Virus record (IMG/VR): IMGVR_UViG_3300020173_000008
Span: 1-64,000 of that record
DNA from: a virus
Direction: 5' to 3' (one strand)
Length of the DNA: 64,000 nt
Part shown: piece after piece, positions 57,384 through 64,000 of the stretch
Layout: each line of letters starts with the position of its first letter
Numbering within the stretch: position 1 is the first letter of the stretch
Position numbers and translations under genes: made by a program
The notes under the pieces: generated by a model
What the model was told of the DNA's origin: nothing
What the model saw: the letters and a program-made list of their open reading frames with translations, nothing else
The model's database searches: none

Positions 57384-57940
57384 TAGGTGATATACATGTT
57401 AAGTTCATATCTCTTATTATCGAGATTAGCAACTTGAATATGTACCCTTTGTTTCTTATCGGTATCTAGGATATAACTGTTAGTCTTACCAGAACTTGGT
57501 TTTCTTGGACCACTCGCAACCTTGTTATCAATCTCACTAGGTTGTACAGTGTATCCCTTGCTCTTTGCAAACTTGTATGCATGTTGCATGGCACCAGAAA
57601 AGGTTTTGTGGTAGAGGTCATATCCAGTTGCAGACTTCTGTGCGTTCAGTGCAGCCATTGGTTTTGTGGTGTCGTAACCAGCACCATATGCCATCTCTGA
57701 AGTTACCTTCTTGACGAACTTAGACTCTTTCTGTGCAGCACGTCTCTCTCTTGCCGCCTCAAGTTTTGCACGATGTTGACGATATGCCTTGGTTCGTGCA
57801 TCAAAGAGTGCATCTCTCTTCTTTTTCTTTTTGTCCATAACTGCATCTGGTGGCATAGAAACGTCACCACTGCTTGCGTTATTTGCGGGTGCATCTTCTT
57901 CAATTCCAGAATATGGGGAAACCTCTGTCCAGCGTTTCAT
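57383..57940 (-). CDS. Conserved virion-associated hypothetical protein
   Basis: 185 residues. A basic helical middle (ARTKAYRQHRAKLEAARERR) and a C-terminal part with SYILDTDKKQRVHIQVANLD. Starts inside the end of the next upstream gene. Belongs to the virion gene row; role unknown. Confidence 0.65.
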   Translation of the reverse strand: MKRWTEVSPYSGIEEDAPANNASSGDVSMPPDAVMDKKKKKRDALFDARTKAYRQHRAKLEAARERRAAQKESKFVKKVTSEMAYGAGYDTTKPMAALNAQKSATGYDLYHKTFSGAMQHAYKFAKSKGYTVQPSEIDNKVASGPRKPSSGKTNSYILDTDKKQRVHIQVANLDNKRYELNMYIT

Positions 57941-58557
57941 TTTATGTCCTCCAAACTGACGTATATTTTTTCTTGTGTCTTAACATGAATAATGGGGAAA
58001 ATCTCTACTCCAAGAACAGTATCAACAGGTGGTTCATCATCATATGCAATCACCTTGTCTCCTGCCTTTGCAGTAAGTTCTTCCTCTTCATTATTTAGAA
58101 TATCATTGACTAGTGTGTATTCTCCCTTTGGAAGTACCTCACCAAATCCTACAACCTCTTCCATGATGGTGTCATCAATCTCATATCCTTGTTCCTTGAG
58201 ATACTTCATGAACTCTCTCTCAAACACATCAGGGTCATCTACCGATTCCTTGAATGTGTCTTTGAGTAGAAACAGGGCAGCAGCATAGGTTCCTAGTCTT
58301 GTTCTAAGACCAGGCACCTTGTCAAATATTTTCTTGATATTGAAAACCAGTTTATGCAGAATGGTATATGCGTTCTTCTCTTCAGATGTGCGAAGAGGCT
58401 CTGGTTTTGTCTGTCTCACACCATTCTTGGGCGGAGGCATAACACGATTACCCTTTGCATCAATGATGCCGAGTTTATATGCCTCTGTCTTGTCAAAGGG
58501 AGTGACAAGTAATTTTATGAATCTGTATGTTACAAATAAGTCTATCGCTCTACCCAT
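57937..58557 (-). CDS. Conserved T4-like phage protein
   Basis: 206 residues: MGRAIDLFVTYRFIKLLVTP at the start, then AYTILHKLVFNIKKIFDKVP and YAAALFLLKDTFKE. Conserved in marine T4-like genomes in my recollection, without known function. Probably virion or head assembly. Confidence 0.7.
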   Translation of the reverse strand: MGRAIDLFVTYRFIKLLVTPFDKTEAYKLGIIDAKGNRVMPPPKNGVRQTKPEPLRTSEEKNAYTILHKLVFNIKKIFDKVPGLRTRLGTYAAALFLLKDTFKESVDDPDVFEREFMKYLKEQGYEIDDTIMEEVVGFGEVLPKGEYTLVNDILNNEEEELTAKAGDKVIAYDDEPPVDTVLGVEIFPIIHVKTQEKIYVSLEDIK

Positions 58558-58922
58558 TAAACTCGTTTCCTTAATATTTCTAATACATGTGGATCAGTTT
58601 CGATACTCTTCAACTCATCCTCTCTAATCATATTTAGAAATATTAGGAAAGACTTTAATGCGTTAAGATATTCCTTCTGAGTTTTAAAGAGTAGTAGTGT
58701 CACACATGCGTCATTACCAAATAGGTTTCTCAATATAATAATGTGGTTGAGAAGTAACCTCTCCTTCAATATATTCGTAGTATTATACTTTTTCAGAAGA
58801 CGTTTAATATACTTAAACCTCTTCATATCATCATGAAACTCTTTTTCGCCTTCACACTGAGGATTTTCATAATGTCTTATTGCATACATCATGAAATTGT
58901 CTTGGGTTATCTTCTCATACAT
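58557..58922 (-). CDS. Conserved T4-like phage protein (DUF7207-like)
   Basis: 121 residues, helical, Leu- and Lys-rich (MKRFKYIKRLLKKYNTTNIL, then NHIIILRNLFGNDACVTLLL). Conserved in marine T4-like phages next to the previous gene, one-base overlap. Function unknown. Confidence 0.7.
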   Translation of the reverse strand: MYEKITQDNFMMYAIRHYENPQCEGEKEFHDDMKRFKYIKRLLKKYNTTNILKERLLLNHIIILRNLFGNDACVTLLLFKTQKEYLNALKSFLIFLNMIREDELKSIETDPHVLEILRKRV

Positions 58923-58924
58923 TC

Positions 58925-59365
58925 TTATTTAACTGAAGCAGTTAACTTATATGAATTTCCTTCAGCCATTTCGTAACCAATAACTAGTGTAAGACCACCT
59001 TCTTTGACATGAGAAATACCATCGTCTTCCTCAAACTCATCAAAGGGTGTATCTGTACTCTTACCAAATCGACCCGCACCGACACTCAAAGGTAACTCAA
59101 AAGAACCACTTTCACCTTCCATTACTGGCACCTCACCAAAGGTGAGTTGGATTTTACTAAGACTATTTCTTAGAACTCCAATTGCTTGTTCTGGGAAAAT
59201 ATGTTTATCACAGATTGTTCCCACAAAAGAATTTAGTGCGCGAATAACTGCGGGATTTGTGTAGTCTTGCATGTTAAGGTTAGTTGCAGCATCGGCAGTT
59301 GGACCACCTGATAGTCTACCATGACCTTCTGTTACGACTTTCTTAAATCTTTTCATTTTAGTCAT
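58925..59365 (-). CDS. Conserved virion-associated hypothetical protein
   Basis: 146 residues with ALNSFVGTICDKHIFPEQAI and an acidic loop (PFDEFEEDDGISH) before a final beta pair (GGLTLVIGYEMAEGNSYKLT). No family named. Confidence 0.65.
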   Translation of the reverse strand: MTKMKRFKKVVTEGHGRLSGGPTADAATNLNMQDYTNPAVIRALNSFVGTICDKHIFPEQAIGVLRNSLSKIQLTFGEVPVMEGESGSFELPLSVGAGRFGKSTDTPFDEFEEDDGISHVKEGGLTLVIGYEMAEGNSYKLTASVK

Positions 59366-59528
59366 CCTTGGGTTCTACATCTGAAGGGAGAGTATCAGTA
59401 ACTCTTTCCTCTAGAATTTGAACCTTCTTTGTTGTTTTCTTGGGTGCGGGTTTCTTTTCTACCTGTGGGGTAACTGTCTCAATGAGAGCACCACCAGCAC
59501 CGTATCTTTTACCATCATCTCTTGCCAT
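59358..59528 (-). CDS. Small Lys-rich protein
   Basis: 56 residues from ATG 59528 (MARDDGKRYGAGGALIETVT), with GGAG upstream; the frame above this crosses a hairpin. KKPAPKKTTKKVQILEERVT suggests a flexible basic protein. 8-base overlap with the following gene. Confidence 0.6.
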   Translation of the reverse strand: MARDDGKRYGAGGALIETVTPQVEKKPAPKKTTKKVQILEERVTDTLPSDVEPKDD

Positions 59529-59547
59529 AATTGTCTCCAAATATGGG

Positions 59548-59566
59548 TGGGGGGACGAACCCCCCA
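59548..59566 (-). terminator. GC hairpin between structural genes
   Basis: TGGGGGG (59566-59560) pairs with CCCCCCA (59554-59548), loop TTCGT. No U-tract follows, so it may be a processing or mRNA-stabilising hairpin and not a full terminator. Confidence 0.55.
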
Positions 59567-59579
59567 CACCAAATTAATA

Positions 59580-60056
59580 TTAGGAAATAACTGGACCAGT
59601 ACCAAGGTCGCCTGTAGCGCCTGTACCGTGACCAATCACTGCCCAACCGTCTGTACCTGTCCACTGTAGTGTGACAGATTCACCAACTGCGTTGAAGGTG
59701 AGTGTTGCTGCTGAACCAATTGTTGTTGTGAGGTCAACGTCAACTGTGTTTGACACATCCTTAGCAACAATCATGTGAATCTGACCAACGATTGTTGCAT
59801 CAGCAAGAGTTGTCTGAACAGTAGCACTTGCACCGTTTAGGATATGAATACCCTTTGTGATGTCAAGAGCACCATCAGCGGTTACTGTCTCTGCGGTGTT
59901 TGTTGCAAGGGGAACGGGGATATAGTTAAATACGTTTGCAACAGAAACCTTCTTGTTGATTGGTGTACCACTTGGGTCATCAACAACGTGGAAAAGGTCA
60001 GCGGTAGCAATACCTGTAGAAAGGTCTGTTAGTGCTGTAATCTTCTTGTCTGCCAT
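59580..60056 (-). CDS. Virion structural protein (fibre/decoration type)
   Basis: 158 residues: [20 protein letters not shown], then [20 protein letters not shown], an attachment-type start found in phage structural proteins. The rest is beta-rich and ends [18 protein letters not shown]. Behind a GGAGAAG ribosome site. Confidence 0.75.
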   Translation of the reverse strand: MADKKITALTDLSTGIATADLFHVVDDPSGTPINKKVSVANVFNYIPVPLATNTAETVTADGALDITKGIHILNGASATVQTTLADATIVGQIHMIVAKDVSNTVDVDLTTTIGSAATLTFNAVGESVTLQWTGTDGWAVIGHGTGATGDLGTGPVIS

Positions 60057-60117
60057 TTTGGCTTCTCCTTATATAAACCCACAGTATTGTGGGAATGTTA
60101 CTGAGGACATGAACGCA

Positions 60118-60312
60118 TCATTCCTCATCACTTGTTTCATCATTAATTTCTTTGAGGAACGCTTCGCACTGTTGGTATGCTCCCAACAGTGCGTTTAGCG
60201 TTGCCTTATCATCCATAATCTGCCTCTCGGCATTTGCAATCCGTTCTCGTACAGACTTTACATCTTCTACTAGAACTTCCATGCGATTCTTAATCATCTC
60301 TTCGTCAATCAT
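60118..60312 (-). CDS. Small coiled-coil protein
   Basis: 64 residues, heptads across nearly the whole length (MEVLVEDVKSVRERIANAER), acidic tail. Common 'QxxxxLNALxGAxQxCEAFL' type small protein of phage structural regions. Possibly an assembly factor. Confidence 0.68.
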   Translation of the reverse strand: MIDEEMIKNRMEVLVEDVKSVRERIANAERQIMDDKATLNALLGAYQQCEAFLKEINDETSDEE

Positions 60313-60342
60313 AATATCTCCATTATAATGTTTAGTTAACTA

Positions 60343-60936
60343 TTATGCAGTAACAGTAACGGTTCCAGCAGCAGTGCCCTGTCCAGCAGTAATGACAAGT
60401 TCAGCATTTGTTGCTGTACCAGCATCCTTAATTGTACCACTGTTTAGTGCAACACTCTGTGCTCCAACTGAAAGAACGTCATCTTCGTTTGTTGCGGCAT
60501 TAGCAGCAGCAATTGCAAGTGTGAACAGAAGTTCGTTTGTTCCAGTACCAGAAGCATAAGATAGGGTGTGTGGTCCACGACCTGTACCTGTACCTTCGTT
60601 ACCATTGGTAATAGAAATTGTTGGTGTACCACCTGTTGTGACAACATCAACTGCCTCATTGTATCGAACCGTAACACTGAGTGTAAATCCATCAGACTTA
60701 TCAGCAACAGTAGTATTGAGGTCAACACTGTCAATTGTAGCAGCACCAAGCGAGGTAGTGAGGTCACCGATTGCAACTAGAACCTCTGGGTCTGCGTTTG
60801 CATTATCGTTACCAGAAGAGGCGTTTCCTGCTTCACGAACCCAACCGGCTGTGGTCGCAAATACTTCTTTCTTCTCTGCTGTAGTTAGATTTTTTGGTTT
60901 GGACTCATCTGCGTCCGAAGCTCCCCATAAACCCAT
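60343..60936 (-). CDS. Virion decoration protein with Ig-like fold
   Basis: 197 residues. MGLWGASDADESKPKNLTTA, then EKKEVFATTAGWVRE, is a start shared by abundant virion proteins of marine T4-like phages. The C-terminal 150 residues show Ig/cadherin-like strands (IDSVDLNTTVADKSDGFTLS, ISITNGNEGTGTGRG). Late promoter 60971-60978 lies upstream. Likely capsid surface. Confidence 0.75.
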   Translation of the reverse strand: MGLWGASDADESKPKNLTTAEKKEVFATTAGWVREAGNASSGNDNANADPEVLVAIGDLTTSLGAATIDSVDLNTTVADKSDGFTLSVTVRYNEAVDVVTTGGTPTISITNGNEGTGTGRGPHTLSYASGTGTNELLFTLAIAAANAATNEDDVLSVGAQSVALNSGTIKDAGTATNAELVITAGQGTAAGTVTVTA

Positions 60937-60970
60937 TGTCTTTCTCCTTACTCTATAGAGTTTGTTTGTC

Positions 60971-60978
60971 TATTTATA
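60971..60978 (-). promoter_or_regulatory. T4-type late promoter
   Basis: TATAAATA on the minus strand in the gap between the HAD-like gene and the decoration protein gene, about 34 bases before its ATG with AAGGAG between. Confidence 0.78.
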
Positions 60979-61494
60979 CTATTTAAACCCCAGACGTTTA
61001 AGTTCTGAAATGGTTTTACTCACATTAGTGTGGTGGATACCGATTCCACCTTTGGCTTCCCACTCGTTAATATTCTTGATATAATCATCAATCAATACAT
61101 TTGGTTTACCATTCGTTGTCGCATATTTCTGTTTATCAGAACGCATGACAAGATTAATTTTACCACGTTTAATCTTCGTATTCTTGGATAACCATTTCAG
61201 TTTTCCATTCCGTGAAGTTCCATCACGGTTAGAATATGCAGATAGGATTTCAGTATCGTACTTACTGATAAAATCCCACAAACGTTTACCACCAGATAAC
61301 CATTGAAGATTTGCCCAGAAACCTTTTGTGTTTGCAATCTTGTTCCAACGTTGATCTTTATCGGAAGTTGCAAAAGGTTCACCAATTGCGTCCTCTGCAC
61401 CACCGATAAAGTCAACAAGAACTTGATCCATATCACAAAAAATAGTAGGTAACTCTGCTTCTGAAATCTGTCTTACTTCAAGTAGTGTCTTCAC
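60979..61494 (-). CDS. HAD-like 5'-nucleotidase/phosphatase
   Basis: 171 residues. FCDMDQVLVDF carries the nucleophile Asp (DxD), ILSAYSNRDG the Ser/Thr strand, and NVLIDDYIKNINEWEAKGGI the final acidic motif, as in 5'(3')-deoxyribonucleotidases of phages. May release nucleosides or act on another phosphate. 4-base overlap with the upstream gene. Confidence 0.78.
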   Translation of the reverse strand: MKTLLEVRQISEAELPTIFCDMDQVLVDFIGGAEDAIGEPFATSDKDQRWNKIANTKGFWANLQWLSGGKRLWDFISKYDTEILSAYSNRDGTSRNGKLKWLSKNTKIKRGKINLVMRSDKQKYATTNGKPNVLIDDYIKNINEWEAKGGIGIHHTNVSKTISELKRLGFK

Positions 61495-62060
61495 TTATCT
61501 TCTTTCTTCATCTCAGGGTCAACATCAACATCAGCAACCTTTCCACCTGTCATGGACTTCTTGCCTTTTACTGGTGCTATTATATCAGATTCCTCAGATT
61601 TGTCAAGTTTTTTTTCGTCTAAACCCCAAACTTTTGCAAGTGCTTCTTTCATAGATGCCTGCTTATATGCATTTGCAGTACCCCATGTTAGAGACTGGCC
61701 AGGAGTTACTTCTAGTGTATGGTCACGATACTCATCTGTACCAATCTCATAAGACTCTTCGACATCTTTTTTCTCTTCTTCGTCCTCTTCGTCTTCTTCC
61801 TCATCATCAATTTCAATTTCGACCTTTTCATTCTTAACTGCCTTTGAGACTGTCTTACGACGATTGTGTAGATACTCATCAGAATCATCCACATCACCAT
61901 CATTGTCGATGTCCTTGTCCTTGCGGTCATCAAAGTCCTTCTTGAGTGCCTTTGGATTTACCTTATCCATTGACTCACTTTTCTTTGCGGCCTCTGCCCA
62001 GACATTGAGGACAGAAGACTCAAGGGTTCCTTCTTTTGTATCAAAATACTTCTTACCCAT
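61491..62060 (-). CDS. Acidic protein with EF-hand-like loop
   Basis: 189 residues from ATG 62060 (MGKKYFDTKEGTLESSVLNV), with AAGGAG upstream. DIDNDGDVDDSDEYL is a calcium-loop-like (dockerin/EF-hand) segment; a long acidic stretch (IEIDDEEEDEEDEEEKKDVE) follows. Frequent in marine T4-like head regions. Head core or scaffold role possible. Confidence 0.68.
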   Translation of the reverse strand: MGKKYFDTKEGTLESSVLNVWAEAAKKSESMDKVNPKALKKDFDDRKDKDIDNDGDVDDSDEYLHNRRKTVSKAVKNEKVEIEIDDEEEDEEDEEEKKDVEESYEIGTDEYRDHTLEVTPGQSLTWGTANAYKQASMKEALAKVWGLDEKKLDKSEESDIIAPVKGKKSMTGGKVADVDVDPEMKKEDK

Positions 62061-63450
62061 TTTTATTCTCCTTGATTTTTCTATCAATCCTGTCTAGGAT
62101 AGATTCTTTTTTGGGTTTCTCTCCACGTTCTTTCTTAGAGATTGCAATGGCTGCCTGCTGTGCAGGGGACACTGCTTCTTCTTTAAGTGCGTTTAACATA
62201 TCACGATAAGACTTGCCAATCTTTGCCTGAAACTTCTCTTTGTCTGCGGGTTTACGCATTGAGTTGTATTTCTGTTGAACTGCGATTGCCAGTTTAGCAG
62301 GAATTTGAATTTTCTTTCCATCTTGGAATTCAACACCCATAGATGCCCTGTTTCCAGCTTTTCTCAATTGCATAATAATATTCTTTGATGCACCCTTTAC
62401 GTCATCATCAGTTGCAGAGTCGTCTTTTGAGAATGCACGTTGTTTCATTTCTGGGTCACGGCGCATTGCACGGCGAGCATCAGCAGCGGCAGATGCTTCT
62501 TCAATCTCAAATTCTTCCTTGTGAACCTTCTGAAGATGAGTGAAAAGAGAGTCGATATCATTACCTACCCACTGACCTTTCATACCCTTCATGTTTGCAA
62601 CGAAGTTATCTGCTTCATCGTCATATGAGAAGTCACCAAGTTTCTTACCGTTCTGCATAATAGCATGAACACCACTCTTGCCTCGCATAAGTTCGAAAGG
62701 ACCAGACTTGACTGACTTGGCACCCTTCTGCCACTGGTCACCCATCTTACCTTCTTCAAGGTCAACTTCTTCTTTCACTCCTGACAATTTATATGCTGCA
62801 TTAGCAAGTTGAGTGACTTTCATTTTCCTCATCTTGTCTTGATTTTGCTTGTTTACCTTATTAAAGATATTCATAATTAATGATGCGGTAAATGTATCAA
62901 CCATTACACCATCAATCTTCATTGCTTGTTTGTCATCAACAACCTTTTGAATTTTATCAATCGTTCCACCAAACGCAGAACCACCTACCTCATCAAGTTC
63001 AGTCTCTTCATTCTGTCTACGAAGAACTGCACGAACTTGTGGGTGGTCTGATAGACCAGGCTTAATCTTGTCAATTGCATCCGCAGCACCTGTCATGTTA
63101 CCACCCTTGTAACGTTTGTCAGATGCAATACCGATTGCCATCTGAATTTCTTTTGCAGAGAACTTTGCTTCATCCATAGGACCACCTGGCCGAGTCAATT
63201 TTTCTTCTTCATCACCCTCATCATCATCTTCAACCTTTTCGTTCTTCATCATCTTGGTTGCAGTGGCCATCTTAACTGACATCCACTTATCACCATAACG
63301 CTTCTTGAAGTCATCGTCAGGAAGGTCTTTTGCAATTTCTTCTCTACGTTTCTCTTCGTCAGGTGTCAAGTCTCTTTCTAAGAGAGATGCCTCACGAACA
63401 TCATACATGATTTGTAGAGTATCTTTCATTGATTGTCTGTAACTAGTCAT
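62053..63450 (-). CDS. Conserved head-region structural or internal protein
   Basis: 465 residues, Lys- and Glu-rich with several short modules: a start SMKDTLQIMYDVREASLLER, acidic linkers, KFSAKEIQMAIGIASDKRYK (helical, repeated in many marine T4-like proteins) and a basic C-terminus (KKERGEKPKKESILDRIDRK). ATG 63450 has GGAG upstream. Likely an internal head protein; no enzymatic motif. Confidence 0.68.
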   Translation of the reverse strand: MTSYRQSMKDTLQIMYDVREASLLERDLTPDEEKRREEIAKDLPDDDFKKRYGDKWMSVKMATATKMMKNEKVEDDDEGDEEEKLTRPGGPMDEAKFSAKEIQMAIGIASDKRYKGGNMTGAADAIDKIKPGLSDHPQVRAVLRRQNEETELDEVGGSAFGGTIDKIQKVVDDKQAMKIDGVMVDTFTASLIMNIFNKVNKQNQDKMRKMKVTQLANAAYKLSGVKEEVDLEEGKMGDQWQKGAKSVKSGPFELMRGKSGVHAIMQNGKKLGDFSYDDEADNFVANMKGMKGQWVGNDIDSLFTHLQKVHKEEFEIEEASAAADARRAMRRDPEMKQRAFSKDDSATDDDVKGASKNIIMQLRKAGNRASMGVEFQDGKKIQIPAKLAIAVQQKYNSMRKPADKEKFQAKIGKSYRDMLNALKEEAVSPAQQAAIAISKKERGEKPKKESILDRIDRKIKENKNG

Positions 63451-63712
63451 TTTCTTTTATCTCCAATACTAAAGTGGTATCCCCCCTTAGTAGTCTATGA
63501 AATGTTTCCTTTGCAATGTACAAACTATCTCCGACACTCAGAGGTCTTGGTAGTTCGTTGTCATATTGAAATTGCCAACCTTCTCCGTATAAAACTTTTA
63601 CTTTTCTGTCTTTCTTGTCTCTATGCCAAATTAACTCTGTATTTTCAACAAATCGACTAAAAGAACGAATTGTTTTTCCATCTATATATTTATCATTATA
63701 TGGATTTGTCAT
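63443..63712 (-). CDS. Small cupin-like hypothetical protein
   Basis: 89 residues: FSRFVENTELIWHRDKKDRK, then PLSVGDSLYIAKETFHRLLR. The two His separated by beta strands and a G-D turn fit a one-motif cupin. Conserved in marine T4-like phages in my recollection. Confidence 0.7.
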   Translation of the reverse strand: MTNPYNDKYIDGKTIRSFSRFVENTELIWHRDKKDRKVKVLYGEGWQFQYDNELPRPLSVGDSLYIAKETFHRLLRGDTTLVLEIKEND

Positions 63713-64000
63713 TACCAGTAAAAATTCCCACCGCCGGAAAGTCCAAGTTGAGATGCATATCTAGGTAGATTACACGCCCAATATGATGCTTTGGTCTTAT
63801 CCTTCTGTTGATCACACTTATGACGAGCAGCAAATGACTTTCTTGCAGCAGGGTCATTAAGTTTAACCTTTAGACCTGTTGTGTCACCCCATGTGACCTT
63901 CTTGACGTTACCTGTTGATGGGTCACGCACATACACATAGTATTTCTTTGGACCACCAGCCTTTGGTTTGTTTAGAGGTGGGTTTTTCTCCTCCTCTTCC
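63712..64000 (-). CDS. Conserved T4-like protein, 5' end cut by window edge
   Basis: At least 95 residues; the frame is open to base 64000 (EEEEKNPPLNKPKAGGPKKY at the edge), so the start lies outside. VTWGDTTGLKVKLNDPAARK, then SFAARHKCDQQKDKTKASYW, is a strongly conserved C-terminus in marine T4-like phages, seen in proteins of the head gene cluster. A GTG at 63936 is not the true start. One-base overlap with the cupin-like gene. Confidence 0.75.
   Translation of the reverse strand, partial: EEEEKNPPLNKPKAGGPKKYYVYVRDPSTGNVKKVTWGDTTGLKVKLNDPAARKSFAARHKCDQQKDKTKASYWACNLPRYASQLGLSGGGNFYW

Overview
The window is a 64 kb piece of a T4-like (Straboviridae-related, marine-type) myovirus genome. 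It holds the T4 replication core (gp43 polymerase, UvsX, gp41 helicase, gp61 primase, gp59 loader, gp32, RNase H), a gp33-like late-transcription coactivator, T4 baseplate and tail proteins (gp53, gp48, gp54/gp19-like, gp26, gp51-like, gp29-like, gp4), and TATAAATA late promoters. Small conserved genes and PhoH, MazG, ThyX, bS21 and 2OG-oxygenase genes are those usually seen in marine T4-like phages of cyanobacteria and SAR11-type bacteria. A circularly permuted (two-piece) tmRNA points to an alphaproteobacterial host. The host assignment is inference. Both ends of the window cut genes, so it is an internal piece.

Layout. 1-12.7 kb: polymerase (left-truncated), two plus-strand genes, then the minus-strand block uvsX, gp41, dCMP deaminase, mazG and many small early genes, each driven by near-identical sigma70-type promoters. 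12.7-20.3 kb: baseplate/tail module, divergent around 15.85 kb. 20.3-31 kb: gp32, thyX, tRNA-Thr, gp59, gp33, a permuted tmRNA, exonuclease, lysozyme, phoH, a candidate late small RNA, a second lysis hydrolase and further small early genes. 31-36.9 kb: RNase H, oxygenase, bS21, deaminase, tRNA-Pro and tRNA-Arg. 36.9-43.9 kb: an unusual accessory cassette. 43.9-53.4 kb: small membrane proteins, methyltransferase, nuclease, glutaredoxin-NrdB, NrdA, primase, a QueC-like PP-loop enzyme and a spanin-like pair. 53.4-64 kb: tail-fibre and virion genes.

The most striking region is 36.9-43.9 kb, a tightly overlapping minus-strand set: CsgF-like, CsgG-like outer-membrane export lipoprotein, curlin-repeat protein, FecR-domain protein ending in a curlin-like repeat, second curlin-repeat protein, CHASE2-transmembrane class III nucleotide cyclase, then a PiT-family phosphate permease. 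It looks like a phage-borne system for exporting curli-like fibres from the infected cell, coupled to a sensor cyclase and phosphate uptake.

Other points worth attention are the permuted tmRNA with tag ANDNFAPMALAA, a structured RNA between a TATAAATA promoter and a perfect intrinsic terminator upstream of phoH, and promoter/start-codon geometry predicting leaderless mRNAs for polymerase, primase and two late genes. All identifications are by reading motifs and family resemblance; no database search was run.
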